From: Perkinsela sp. pyNocScin1
Lineage: Eukaryota > Euglenozoa > Kinetoplastea > Prokinetoplastida > Perkinselidae
Assembly: GCA_964019655.1 (NCBI GenBank)
Contig: CAXHTR010000003.1
Span: forward strand, 124,001-188,000
Length of the DNA stretch: 64,000 bases
Direction: 5' to 3'
Both the position numbers and the translations under genes were made by a program. This document shows, one piece after another, positions 28,401-36,588 of this stretch. The notes below the pieces were generated by a model that saw only the letters and a program-made list of their open reading frames with translations, made no database searches and was not told the origin of the DNA. The first letter of the stretch is position 1, and each line of letters begins with the position of its first letter.

Positions 28401-28828
28401 TGGCTGGGGTCCCTGATGTCTGTGTAGATCTGTGGTAGAGGTTGAAGGCGTTGAACCTTTTCACTGAGGGCACTTTTCTTATGGGGAGTAGATAGAGAAC
28501 TTTTGGATGCCTTGATTGTTCCCGAAAATTCTTCAGGATGCTGTTGCGCAATGAATGTCACACTTCTCAAATAGCTAGTGATCGTACAGTGGCTAAAAGA
28601 TGCATTATGACGGATTTCTTTCTCATATACTTGTAAATGTGGCGTGTTTCTACTCAACAATTGCACGAGACTGGGAGGGCAGAGTATGAGATATTCGTCG
28701 ATACTACTTGTTAGACCCAGATCCGTTGAATTCAGAACCTTTTTTGCTTCACCTATACTGTTTCGTTTCATTATCACAGCTACAACGTAATTCATAGCGA
28801 AAAAAACGTCATTTGAAAAACACGCCAT
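25460..28828 (-). CDS. Large orphan protein, 1122 aa, predicted alpha-helical
   Basis: The longest gene in the window, and not recognised. The sequence is largely helical with leucine-rich stretches reminiscent of HEAT/ARM-type solenoids (for example MSVGIILLVLAGMHLLKLSS). One acidic low-complexity patch near residue 540 (SSDGEDEEES) divides it roughly in half. There is no signal peptide or clear membrane domain. The ATG at 28826-28828 is the first; another ATG lies 11 codons in. It is a lone minus-strand gene between a convergent and a divergent region, forming its own transcription unit. A nuclear or nucleolar scaffold is possible, but I have no specific evidence. Confidence 0.8.
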   Translation of the reverse strand: MACFSNDVFFAMNYVVAVIMKRNSIGEAKKVLNSTDLGLTSSIDEYLILCPPSLVQLLSRNTPHLQVYEKEIRHNASFSHCTITSYLRSVTFIAQQHPEEFSGTIKASKSSLSTPHKKSALSEKVQRLQPLPQIYTDIRDPSHWSDFEANIALIVQICDCTVSEESEKALYILSRLIYGVLSDVFYKSIASAIALAEIINRASKGYFLKLVGESIISMLEKICNYDSKLKLRDMDDLKGINQQKMSVGIILLVLAGMHLLKLSSSLGDMIPSSFIAILLDSLCAASKAYAPILPWAFSILCHFAINSKLNAENYESISTHLGCSENGNALFFKQTMHTYLLEPIFMSMHRSNSKKEVSTAQPIIEGVYMEKLIKELKFPAGVFGGYHSMYLHPLFKGYSNTVQEHCSRLSSSDVHLVIQSIKSTISGKLDSNVVSQRMAMKFFYDNMCRILLTFSSGPQTNEDILEVFIEAREAIGTYILPAAKCSSVTKEELQNPAYQDTFMDRIRALIAQFEDAMLAKYFVGDSTPAARDFTIDSSDGEDEEESFLRGGGSIQLEKNVGKDDSLSTFLGMHVLKSLEHFSRQVLSIKKQSLVEKALSTLIPFYFSVAFSKKDKKDLSGLKGEDPCRERSMGIILMHIKSHWSLVKGPIVTSVRHYLHDFTASAQRVHYEAFTKLILQPSENIDLYIIFVLNILWSYRCKRLVYEQGLYDFIENFVSNEIQTESFLKLFSAVHRGRSNGALQACLAEKLEEYIADNCKSTPVFFNHLKPVFEERYFPAKSYTAILNEYHLQIERKKVPRLLETSDCQLRILSSIFRDLAIDKQADLLLKWTVFAYLVTKVAHSELQQLFFEIVNWLAALYKAFKPKLYVAQSGEKIFIACDENRLLQPEAETYLKNLLSIWRTIFFSKSNERKGQKIASLKKLASTGLTNLISGLEFTQVDDATKLHEDSLIAAISTFAADVIQCRLLSTEAKKRILQCFDVNATFLANHISVSLAAPMCDIISVEGKSSDTFSLQSMNVATEFLTRALRNKIQRKEYHESMKKVAMSLFAACAKSMARVSSKAFMEIAGLSLFRLLNTLKSLDESLQKDYKKLLAAVESHIRASEHSVHPRKLHAIRCLQ

Positions 28829-29845
28829 TCAACCTACGACCAAAATCTTACGCTCAAAATTGATAATGAGCACACCGGATCGAAGCCTGACTACGATTAC
28901 ATAGAATAGCTACTCTAGTGTGGAAGATCAAGTTCAGGGAAATCAGTAAATCATATCTATCGCGAAATCACACAGTATTCTCTCTGAAAACTTTTACAAA
29001 TCAAAAGATTTTCGTTCTTTGCACGGAGACTTTGCATGACACACTATCAAGAATTTAATGAAGTTAATGACGGGTTAACGGCTGTGTCTAAAAATTAATT
29101 ACCTATGACATGAATTTTGCCACCTGGCATAGATCATTGTACATCCGCAGTTAAATAACACGCTGGAGCTACAATTTTGCTAGTAAGCATAAATTAAGAA
29201 GACAGGATGCGGGAAAGAGATACGTTAGCAGCAGAAATGATCGGATTAAAGATATGAAAGCCAAATGTATGAAAAAATTATGGAATAAAGCGGCGATCCC
29301 CGTCAAAAGAACATGCAAGTTCACTCTCAATATGAGGAGTGATCGGGAGACTGAGCTCTATTGAGTTGAAGGATTTCATAACAAGACCTGCGCCACCTTA
29401 GCCTAGGCCTTCAAATCCTCGTGTGATACAATCGAAACGGGTACAATTAAGAAAAATGAGCCAGCTGAACGAAATTGGCGGGTGAATAACAAAAGGTTCA
29501 CACACTATTCTAGGATCAATATCCTATGAGCCACTAAGGCAAGTCATAGTAAACCATCGTTTACCACGATACACCATTGCTTCTTGTGATATGCAATTTC
29601 CTAACCCCACACCCACCCGAAGTGGAGTGATTTTGGATCTCATCAGAAGCCTTACCTTATATAGTTCAAGAAGCCTTATAGTTTATCTATCACCGTGTTT
29701 TATTTAAAACGCTTGTGAATTTCAGTAGGTTCTGAACCAGTTTGTTGCTACTGTTTGTATTCTTTCTACATTTCTTTGCTGTTAGAATAAGGGCCCCAGT
29801 CCCATTCATTATTCATTCGGCCTTGCTTTTGTTCGGTACTCTATC
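28829..29845. promoter_or_regulatory. Divergent strand-switch region (putative bidirectional transcription start)
   Basis: A 1017-bp AT-rich stretch between the minus-strand orphan gene and the plus-strand NIP7 gene. No ORF of note, tRNA or snRNA was recognised. In kinetoplastids divergent switch regions are polymerase II initiation zones without a classical TATA box, so the regulatory role is inferred from position only. A short perfect hairpin (GTAAAC CATC GTTTAC) near 29549 is the only structured feature I noted. Confidence 0.5.
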
Positions 29846-30385
29846 ATGAGATCGTTGACCAAAAAGGAGACTGAGAAGCTATTTCTCAAGCTTTCTAAAT
29901 ATCTCGGATCACAGTCTGCAAATCTTCATTCAAAAAATGGAGAAGGGTGGGTTTTGCGAATTCACAAGCGTAAGATTCTCTACTTTCCGAATTCAATGGA
30001 AAAGCATGTTGCACAGATAAAGAAGAAGTACCTTATTGCTCTTGGCTCATGCATAGCGAAGGTAACTCATTCAGGCAATTTTCGAATCAATATTACAGCA
30101 CTTCCCGTTCTAGCAGAGAATGCAGCATCGAAATTTTGGGTTAAACCAAATCAAGAACAAGGATTTCTATACGGGAACAATGTCACGAAAAACGGACTTG
30201 GTAGAATATGTGATGGCCTGCTTCAACATCAAGGCTGCGTTGTATACTCTATGGGTGATATACCTTTAGGGTTCGGTGTTACGGCGCAAAGTACAGCTCA
30301 ATCTCGCAATTGTGAAAGTAATGCAATAGTACTTTTCCATGAGGCTGACATTGGTGAATATCTACGAGGCGAAGACACACTGTAA
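29846..30385 (+). CDS. NIP7: NIP7 ribosome-biogenesis factor
   Basis: A 179-residue NIP7 with the N-terminal domain (MRSLTKKETEKLFLKLSKYLG) and a C-terminal PUA RNA-binding domain (FWVKPNQEQGFLYGNNVTKNGLGRI, VVYSMGDIPLGFGVTAQST, NAIVLFHEADIGEYLR). It acts in 60S subunit assembly and 27S pre-rRNA processing. Length equals the eukaryotic norm (180). The start ATG at 29846 is the first after the divergent region and follows TCGGTACTCTATC. It forms a two-gene plus-strand cluster with the MaoC gene. Confidence 0.95.
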   Translation: MRSLTKKETEKLFLKLSKYLGSQSANLHSKNGEGWVLRIHKRKILYFPNSMEKHVAQIKKKYLIALGSCIAKVTHSGNFRINITALPVLAENAASKFWVKPNQEQGFLYGNNVTKNGLGRICDGLLQHQGCVVYSMGDIPLGFGVTAQSTAQSRNCESNAIVLFHEADIGEYLRGEDTL

Positions 30386-30462
30386 TGTAGCGACCGCAAC
30401 AGTCACGAAATGACTTAGAATGACTTTTAAAGTGCCTTCGTTCTTACCTAAGCCATTTTAAT

Positions 30463-30927
30463 ATGGTTATATTCTTAATATCAATGCATCCACTAGCCCT
30501 TAGGTGCGCTAATTTTCGGAAAGTATCATGCCCTGTAGATACCGGGGACCTCTTCTCTTTGACTCGAGAATTTTCCCGAAGTGACGTTGAACGCTTTCTT
30601 AAGCTTTCAGGTGACACTAATGGAATTCATTCCAGCTATCAGATCGCTCATAATTGCGGTTTTCACGACATCATTCTGCCTGGAGCGCTTATTGTGTCAG
30701 TTTTCAGCGCTATAATGGGAAGCCATTTGCCCGGCCCTGGTTCGATTTACCTCTCTCAAAATTTTCAGTTTCGTTCCCCCCTTCACATTGACGAGCCTGT
30801 GACGTTCAATGTCTGTATTAAAAGGCGATTTCCTCAGTCGGGAATTTTCGTAATGCTAATGAAAGCATCTGTTGAGGAAAAACTTGGAGTAGAAGGTCAT
30901 GCTATCGGTAAGAATACTCTGTGTTAG
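30463..30927 (+). CDS. MaoC-like (R)-hydroxyacyl thioester dehydratase
   Basis: A 154-residue hot-dog-fold hydratase. The hydratase-2 motif is clear: FSRSDVERFLKLSGDTNGIHSS, with Asp51 and His56 as catalytic pair, followed by GFHDIILPGALIVSVFSAIMG. Small single-domain members include mitochondrial 3-hydroxyacyl-ACP dehydratase (HTD2/RPP14-linked) of type II fatty-acid synthesis, and the N-terminus (about 1-20: basic, Cys/Leu-rich) could be a mitochondrial presequence. A peroxisomal enoyl-CoA hydratase is the alternative. An in-frame ATG at 30484 (MHPLALRC) is an equally good start. Gap to NIP7 is 77 bp. Confidence 0.83.
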   Translation: MVIFLISMHPLALRCANFRKVSCPVDTGDLFSLTREFSRSDVERFLKLSGDTNGIHSSYQIAHNCGFHDIILPGALIVSVFSAIMGSHLPGPGSIYLSQNFQFRSPLHIDEPVTFNVCIKRRFPQSGIFVMLMKASVEEKLGVEGHAIGKNTLC

Positions 30928-31801
30928 CTTGATCTAACATCTATGTGAGGGCAGTTTCCAAGTATTTCGCACCATACCCACCTATATGTAGTACTCAATG
31001 GTCGCACGCATCATACAGCAACTTTTTTCATTCAGTTCATGAGCCACTTCTGTACTAAAAATCGGCTGTTAATTCACCATACTGAGGGAGATGAAACGGC
31101 TACTGAGGAAGAGTAAATCCTACTTTTGGTTCATGAAGCTTTTCAGACCGAGGAGTGCAAATCAACGAGACGGAAAGCTTGTATCTTCTACATAACATAT
31201 ATTCTATTTTTAATCAAAGATATAAAAATGACATAAATAATCTGTATCTTGCGAATTCAGAATTAATGTACGTTCTATCAACGCTGCTTTCAACGGCTTT
31301 ATGTGCAGGTTCTTTGGGCGATATTGATCTCACGAATTTTCCAAATCGGCGACGCGAACGTCCTCTACTGGTGCTGATATATTCTCCCGTCTGTCCCAAG
31401 CAATAATGGGACATCCAGATAAAATAGCAGTGCCCACTCTCATCGATACTTAGATAACTATTCCACAAGCTGGAATCGCGAAAAGCGCTTATCATGGGAG
31501 CAGCATGATTTGATTCGCCGACCATTATGATATCTATAGTCTGAAATTATCAGGGTGTGTGAGATTTTTTCTTCTGAAGCCATCCGAAAAAGTCACCAAT
31601 ACCATCCTTGGAGAACATCTGGTATGAGTCATCAGTTGTATGAATTATTCGGTGAGAATGACAATGAATTTGAACTCATGCAAAAAACCCATGAAAAGGC
31701 CATATGTCTATTGGCAACGATTGCCAAAAAGCTTATTTACGCGCACATGTGTCACCCAACCAAATTCACTCGCTCACTACTCTCTAAGATTTGCCTGCAC
31801 A
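30928..31801. other. Convergent strand-switch region
   Basis: An 874-bp gap between the end of the plus-strand NIP7/MaoC pair and the last well-supported minus-strand gene. It contains one plausible small minus-strand ORF (31214-31525) and plus-strand open frames (31155-31406 and 31555-31986) that lack an ATG at their 5' end. No RNA gene or repeat was recognised. Confidence 0.5.
31214..31525 (-). CDS. Possible hypothetical small protein, 103 aa
   Basis: Starts with ATG (MVGESNHAAPMISAF) about 280 bp downstream of the eIF1A-like gene on the same strand, so it could be the last gene of the minus cluster. A candidate acceptor (AATTTCAG) lies 16 bp upstream of the ATG. The central stretch is basic (SRGRSRRRFGKFVR). 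No family is recognised and a competing plus-strand frame overlaps it, so it may be chance. Confidence 0.28.
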   Translation of the reverse strand: MVGESNHAAPMISAFRDSSLWNSYLSIDESGHCYFIWMSHYCLGQTGEYISTSRGRSRRRFGKFVRSISPKEPAHKAVESSVDRTYINSEFARYRLFMSFLYL

Positions 31802-32548
31802 TCACTCATCACTCTCCTCGGAGTCTTCTTCAGAATCAGTTAAAATCCATCCCATCGAATGGTTCCCATTCATCACGACCTTTTTTTCCCGATAGCTCCG
31901 CTCTGGACCCCTATCTCCACGCAGACCGGCATTCGCCCAAGCGAGAAGGAGCATGGTGTCTCGAGAAACGCTCAAACTATCTTTGATCATAGCTACTGAG
32001 CCATCGTTTAGTTCATATCTTGTGTCGTTAGTGCGCGACTTAGAGTCTTCTTGAAATCGCCGCAGCTGTTTTTCGGTGATTTTACGATCGATCATGACAA
32101 AGTGTCCATGGGCAGCGTGCGTGCCAGGGGCATTCTTTGCCTTTACATCTGCACAATGCTCTGCGTTCATAGACTGCCAGGGTGACGCCTTCTGCATGAA
32201 GGACTGCTTTCCTTTAAAATCCCCTGTTTCGTGATATTCACTACTCACCTTACTTGCAGCAATGCTTAGCAAAACGCTCTTTCTATCGATTTGCACGACA
32301 TCCCCTCGCTGAATCCAAACAAGTTTATGCATTTTTCGCGGAATCTTTCCGATAATACGGATATCACTCGGTACCCCCGCGCGATCATCTGTCTGTAGAG
32401 CGGGAATATGCATCAGCCACTCATTATTCCCAAGGCAGTGCACGCAGATAGCGAAAAAGCTCTCCGAAGAATCGAATTCTTGCAATGAACTCTCTTCCAT
32501 CTCTTGACAGATATGGCGCGAATAGTGTCTCCGGCCAGCTCCGCTCAT
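31802..32548 (-). CDS. eIF1A/EIF1AD-like S1 (OB-fold) protein with long C-terminal extension
   Basis: A 248-residue protein whose first 90 residues match the eIF1A fold: FAICVHCLGNNEWLMHIP followed by RIIGKIPRKMHKLVWIQRGDVVQID, equivalent to the RGKxRKKVWI...GDIVLV block. Canonical eIF1A is about 145 residues and has a tighter loop; the insert here and the long acidic-ended tail (TDSEEDSEESDE) fit EIF1AD or a divergent eIF1A-like factor better. An in-frame ATG at 32621-32623 would add 25 residues and overlaps the RPB5 stop; the ATG at 32548 (MSGAGRRHYSRH) gives a natural basic N-terminus and is preferred. Confidence 0.65.
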   Translation of the reverse strand: MSGAGRRHYSRHICQEMEESSLQEFDSSESFFAICVHCLGNNEWLMHIPALQTDDRAGVPSDIRIIGKIPRKMHKLVWIQRGDVVQIDRKSVLLSIAASKVSSEYHETGDFKGKQSFMQKASPWQSMNAEHCADVKAKNAPGTHAAHGHFVMIDRKITEKQLRRFQEDSKSRTNDTRYELNDGSVAMIKDSLSVSRDTMLLLAWANAGLRGDRGPERSYREKKVVMNGNHSMGWILTDSEEDSEESDE

Positions 32549-32619
32549 TGTATCGAAATACGAGGAAAAAGTGAGGTGATAAAATTGCACAGCTGCAAAT
32601 GAAGTATAGTTTTTAACAC

Positions 32620-33255
32620 TCATACCACGAGGCGATACGTGATATATTCCCCTGCAGTCTCTGATGGGCGTACGATCTTAAATACTCTTCCGCGCGCAAG
32701 CCCGAAGTAACGCGCGACAGGGTCGTTGACGGAGATTCGCGGCAACTGCGCGTCACGGAGCTTGAAGGTCCTGAGCATCTCTTTCTTCTCGTCATGTGAG
32801 AGCGGGATATGCTGGGGCACCAGCGTATGCTTCGTGACATTGTGCATCAGGTCACCCTCGAAGAAAAGCTCGATGTTGAAGCCACTCGCATTGTTGAGCT
32901 GGCGCACGCCGCGCTTAGCGATGGGGGAGACACTTTCTGAGTAAATGATTATCATTGATTTGACTTCCCGCGCGCCTGCGATACCAACAAGCTCCTTGAG
33001 AGAAGCTGAGCTCACCTTGGCGTCCTCACAAAACATGACGGTTATCGCGTCACGGTCTGCTGTTTTCTCACAAAATATATGCATAGCCTTCTTGGTCACG
33101 GTAGAAATCACTCCCGAGGTGGATTTGAGGCAAAATCGCTCCACGAAGTCGTCAAAGGAATGAATAGAGCTCTCGACTGGCAGCGTGTATCCGCGGTCGG
33201 CAAGCATTTCACACACTGTTTTGTATACACGGTAGGTGCCCGTCGCCACCTGCAT
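32620..33255 (-). CDS. POLR2E: RNA polymerase subunit RPB5 (shared by Pol I, II, III)
   Basis: A 211-residue RPB5. The N-terminal eukaryote-specific jaw domain starts MQVATGTYRVYKTVCEMLADRGY. The C-terminal assembly domain shared with archaeal RpoH is well kept: HTLVPQHIPLSHDEKKEML, LPRISVNDPVARYFGLARG and RPSETAGEYITYRLVV. Length equals the norm (210-215). The frame is open upstream and includes other ATGs, but 33255 gives the conserved start. The stop codon overlaps an ATG of the downstream eIF1A-like frame, showing how tightly genes are packed. Kinetoplastids carry two RPB5 versions; which one this is cannot be told. Confidence 0.94.
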   Translation of the reverse strand: MQVATGTYRVYKTVCEMLADRGYTLPVESSIHSFDDFVERFCLKSTSGVISTVTKKAMHIFCEKTADRDAITVMFCEDAKVSSASLKELVGIAGAREVKSMIIIYSESVSPIAKRGVRQLNNASGFNIELFFEGDLMHNVTKHTLVPQHIPLSHDEKKEMLRTFKLRDAQLPRISVNDPVARYFGLARGRVFKIVRPSETAGEYITYRLVV

Positions 33256-33373
33256 TGTATTACAAAAAATTCTTAAAAGAACCAAGAGCACAGAAAGAAA
33301 ATAGGCGCCCTTGTTCCATTCCAAGGCATACCTGGTTCCCACACGATTCAAGTTAGTTCCACCTTCGTAAAAG

Positions 33374-34363
33374 CTACGTAAAATAAATACCTTTTGCATG
33401 CAGCGACGAAAGCAGCCATGCAAGATTTTCTATCGGCATGGACTTTGCGCGGTCATTGCAAAAACTTTTGCCCTTGACAATTTCTGTAATGTTGGCGACG
33501 AAATTTTCGTTGTCTACAGGGACTGAACCCTCTAATGCGCAGTGTGATTTATGGTTCTCGTGAAGACGTTTACAGAGTTTCTTCTTCCGCAGGACGCTCG
33601 ACACCTTCTTATTTTTTCGGTTAAACAGGACCTTCATGAGCTCATCCCACTCTGCTAAGGATATGTCTGGTACGGTACGCTTGGGATCGATGCGCACAAC
33701 TGAGCTGTCAACTTTGGGAGGCGGCACAAAGCTTTTGCGTCCAACCTTCATGAGGTGTGATACGTTCGCGAGAAGCTGTGTGTTGACGCTCAAGCGGCTG
33801 TATGCAGCGTCACCGGGCTTTGCGACAAGCCGCTGTGCAAATTCCTTTTGAAACATTAAGACTGCACATTTGAAGCGCCTGCTTGCGGCTTCTGTCGGCT
33901 TATGGAACTTAGGGCCTCCTTGGAGAAGCTTGAAGACGATACCAGAGCTGATATTGTAGGGCACATTCGCGACACAGCGGTCAAAATAAGGAAAATCGAC
34001 ATGCAGGCAGTTGCCCTGTATTATTTGCAATTTCTTTTGTAAAATGTACTTTTGAAATTTCTTACGGAGCTCACTGACCATGCGCTCATCGATCTCAATG
34101 CAGATAACCTTCTTTGCGGCAGCAAGTAAAGACTCGGTTAAGACGCCTGTTCCTGGACCGATTTCGAGCACAGTGTCCGTCGGAGCGATACCTGACTTGT
34201 CGATGATGGCTTTGATGACGGATGGGTTGCGGAGAATGTGCTGCCCATGACATTTCCGGAAGGTAATGCCCTTTGCAGTGTCTATACTCTGGGAGTTCTT
34301 GGATTTCTTAGCCCTTTTCGTGCGCTGTATTGGCGTTTTTTCCGAAGAATGGCCACGCTTCAT
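33374..34363 (-). CDS. DIMT1: DIM1 18S rRNA N6,N6-adenine dimethyltransferase
   Basis: A 329-residue KsgA/DIM1 enzyme that dimethylates the two adenines of the terminal helix of small-subunit rRNA. The SAM motif I reads VLEIGPGTGVLTESLL and motif IV NVPYNISSGIVFKLL. Upstream, GQHILRNPSVIKAII is the usual substrate-side N-terminal block. The end FCNDRAKSMPIENLAWLL matches the DIM1 C-terminus. The N-terminus is Lys/Arg-rich, as expected for a nucleolar protein. ATG at 34361-34363 is the only reasonable start. Gap to RPB5 is 118 bp. Confidence 0.94.
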   Translation of the reverse strand: MKRGHSSEKTPIQRTKRAKKSKNSQSIDTAKGITFRKCHGQHILRNPSVIKAIIDKSGIAPTDTVLEIGPGTGVLTESLLAAAKKVICIEIDERMVSELRKKFQKYILQKKLQIIQGNCLHVDFPYFDRCVANVPYNISSGIVFKLLQGGPKFHKPTEAASRRFKCAVLMFQKEFAQRLVAKPGDAAYSRLSVNTQLLANVSHLMKVGRKSFVPPPKVDSSVVRIDPKRTVPDISLAEWDELMKVLFNRKNKKVSSVLRKKKLCKRLHENHKSHCALEGSVPVDNENFVANITEIVKGKSFCNDRAKSMPIENLAWLLSSLHAKGIYFT

Positions 34364-34503
34364 TCAGAGTTTACTAAAATAGATTCTATAGATTGAAGTG
34401 ATTTTTTTCTATACTAGATTCATCAAGAATCGAGGAACTTTTGGCCAATTCAATAAACCCTTGGATTTATTGACCATTCGAGGGGCAAATTTCGCATCAT
34501 AAG

Positions 34504-35604
34504 CTATTTGCTTTCGCAATTTAAGGCCATCGTAAATTCTGAGCACATCGCGCTTGCTCGATTCTGAGGGAATATAGTGCCAAATATTATGCTATCTAAC
34601 CTTGAGATTTTTTCTGCGGGCTTCGTCTCCCGATAGGGCATTTTCTTTCCTATCGAGCTACTCAGTTTAACAAATTCGCGTGTTTTAGGGTCATACACTA
34701 TGTGGTGCTGAAAGCAATACAGGGCATGAGCCATATCGCGATCGAGATCATTCAGATAGCGTAAAATATCAATTCCAGACTGGTGAGCGTGGATCTGCGC
34801 TTTCCTCATGACACGATGTAAAAGGTGGTCCTTCGGATGCTCTATTGAATTCTCAGCTGTATGTTTCATGTGCAAAAAAAAGTCACCAAGGGAGCCGAAA
34901 TCATGAATGATCTTTACGCGGTCGACAAATCTGAGACCACGAATCGACTGGGAGTAGTCCGAGCCAGCAAGTACAGATGCTGACTGCATGGACATCAAGT
35001 CATCTGCATGAAAGCGTAGCTTACTAGCCACATCTTTTCGCTGTGTCACAAGTATAGTGTCTGTTTTTTCATGGTAATTTTCAAGAAGGATATCGCAGCC
35101 AAAGACTAAACTGTCTGCATCAATGGAAAGAGCAGCTTGAATGAGATTCTCCCGAAAAAGATATGCAATCTGAGCGTCTGCTTCGAATGGCGCGACTATG
35201 CAATCATATCCCTGGTTTTTAAGATGCATCGCTAAAGTATGCGTTATGCTTGGTGGAATCGTATAGTTCACAGGAAGATCACGGATTTTATCCACACTAT
35301 GTGTACTAACAAATTTAAGCAAGGAATTTTCAGCTCTTTTTTTGATGGCAATTCGCTGGCCGTCAAAGACAAATAATGGCTTTGTTCCCTTCGGTATCAT
35401 ATTGACACAACGTGAGGCTGCCAATTTGATAAGGCTTCTCATTTGAATAGGAGCTGTTTTTGACTGGAGCATATAGATTGCAGCATAAATAGACGATGTT
35501 GCATCTATCCCGACAGAGAACTTGCTTTTTGTAACACGGATATTACCCAATGGCTTGCGCTTGGATATGCTTTTCATCAGTGCACGAAAGCCATTTACCG
35601 TCAT
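34504..35604 (-). CDS. FEN1/XPG-family nuclease, EXO1-like catalytic domain
   Basis: A 366-residue structure-specific 5' nuclease. The metal-binding acids are visible: FSVGIDATSSIY, PLFVFDGQ, VAPFEADAQIAYL, SIDADSLVFGCD and the AGSDYSQSIRGL helix-hairpin segment. The wording of the last four is nearest EXO1, which resects and excises DNA in mismatch repair and recombination. EXO1 normally has a long C-terminal tail with MMR-protein contacts; here the protein is little more than the nuclease core. The N-terminus lacks the exact MGI start of FEN1/EXO1 (MTVNGFRALMKSI), so cleavage of the initiator Met as in FEN1 would not expose Gly2. Confidence 0.8.
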   Translation of the reverse strand: MTVNGFRALMKSISKRKPLGNIRVTKSKFSVGIDATSSIYAAIYMLQSKTAPIQMRSLIKLAASRCVNMIPKGTKPLFVFDGQRIAIKKRAENSLLKFVSTHSVDKIRDLPVNYTIPPSITHTLAMHLKNQGYDCIVAPFEADAQIAYLFRENLIQAALSIDADSLVFGCDILLENYHEKTDTILVTQRKDVASKLRFHADDLMSMQSASVLAGSDYSQSIRGLRFVDRVKIIHDFGSLGDFFLHMKHTAENSIEHPKDHLLHRVMRKAQIHAHQSGIDILRYLNDLDRDMAHALYCFQHHIVYDPKTREFVKLSSSIGKKMPYRETKPAEKISRLDSIIFGTIFPQNRASAMCSEFTMALNCESK

Positions 35605-35719
35605 TTTTTCGATTTATCAATTCAGTAGCCGATGTATCTATTTATGAAAAATTTATAATTTGTTGTCATCATGCATCGCGCGATAGCATCATTGTTATCG
35701 CTTTGTATTCATTAATAAC

Positions 35720-36475
35720 TTAGAATTGCTCTTCTTTCGCCCCTGTCCTTACAGACGGACAAATATCAGATAATGGGCACTGTCCACACTTAGGCTTTCT
35801 TGCTTCACAGATAAGCTGGCCGAAGCCAACAACGAGAGGATTGATCTCTTTCCAATGCCTTCTGGGTAGCCACTCTTGTAGCCCAGCAGATGTCTTGTCT
35901 GGGGTGTTGCAATGAGGATCCACCCATTTCCAGCGATGTGATATGCGAAACAAATGAACATCGACACTGATGCCTTCCACCTTGTCATGGCATATCTGTA
36001 AGAACAAGTGCGCCATTTTATTTCCGACTCCAGGTAACTTGATGAGCTCTTCGTGGGTCGCGGGAACACGACCATTATAATCTTGGATAATAATTCTCGA
36101 AACCCTTTTCAAAAAATCAGCCTTCTTATTGAAGAATCCGACTTTTCCGATGAGCTTTTTGAGGCGCTCATCTGATAGTGCAAGGAGAGAATGTGGAGTC
36201 AAGCCATTATCTTGAATAAGCTCGACAACAGTTGCCGAGGTTATCTTGTCGTTTGTCTGGCTGCTTAGCATGAGACCAACGAGCGCGTGAAATTCTTTGA
36301 TAATACACTGGCTTTCGCTGAGTTTTCGTCGTTTTGATGCATTGAGAAGCTTTGTCTCCGATATATCTGCAATAGCTTCCATACCCATAGAATCGACAGG
36401 GGCTTTGTTATGTTCGCGAAATATTTTCAGGCGCTTTAAGAGCTCCCGCCATTTAGCAGGCTCTTTACTTTTCAT
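35720..36475 (-). CDS. NTHL1: Endonuclease III homologue (NTH1) DNA glycosylase
   Basis: A 251-residue bifunctional glycosylase/AP lyase for oxidised pyrimidines. The helix-hairpin-helix LPGVGNKMAHLFLQ contains the catalytic Lys, and SVDVHLFRISHR holds the catalytic Asp. The 4Fe-4S cluster ligands C-x6-C-x2-C-x5-C are intact (from CEARKPKC to ICP). The SSQTND block near residue 72 matches the family. It shares a cluster with APE1, EXO1-like and XRCC3-like genes. The short basic N-terminus could target nucleus or mitochondrion. Confidence 0.95.
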   Translation of the reverse strand: MKSKEPAKWRELLKRLKIFREHNKAPVDSMGMEAIADISETKLLNASKRRKLSESQCIIKEFHALVGLMLSSQTNDKITSATVVELIQDNGLTPHSLLALSDERLKKLIGKVGFFNKKADFLKRVSRIIIQDYNGRVPATHEELIKLPGVGNKMAHLFLQICHDKVEGISVDVHLFRISHRWKWVDPHCNTPDKTSAGLQEWLPRRHWKEINPLVVGFGQLICEARKPKCGQCPLSDICPSVRTGAKEEQF

Positions 36476-36588
36476 GAGAATACTTTATGATACTGTGATA
36501 AAGTAGAGAGTATGCAAAGCTTGAAGTATCGGGCATTGGTAAGGAGGTTGCGTACAACTGGTTCCTGGAATCAAAGTTCTCTTGGAGT

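Noticed and set aside
28829-29845. Possible tRNA or snRNA genes in the divergent region and the other gaps
   Set aside because: Scanned for B-box (GGTTCGANTCC) and T-arm pairing; the nearest match (around 29407, CCTTCAAATCC) has no matching T-stem.
31555-31986. Plus-strand frame overlapping the end of the eIF1A-like gene
   Set aside because: Begins with GTG, and its second half is antisense to a supported gene; an internal ATG at 31624 gives nothing recognisable.
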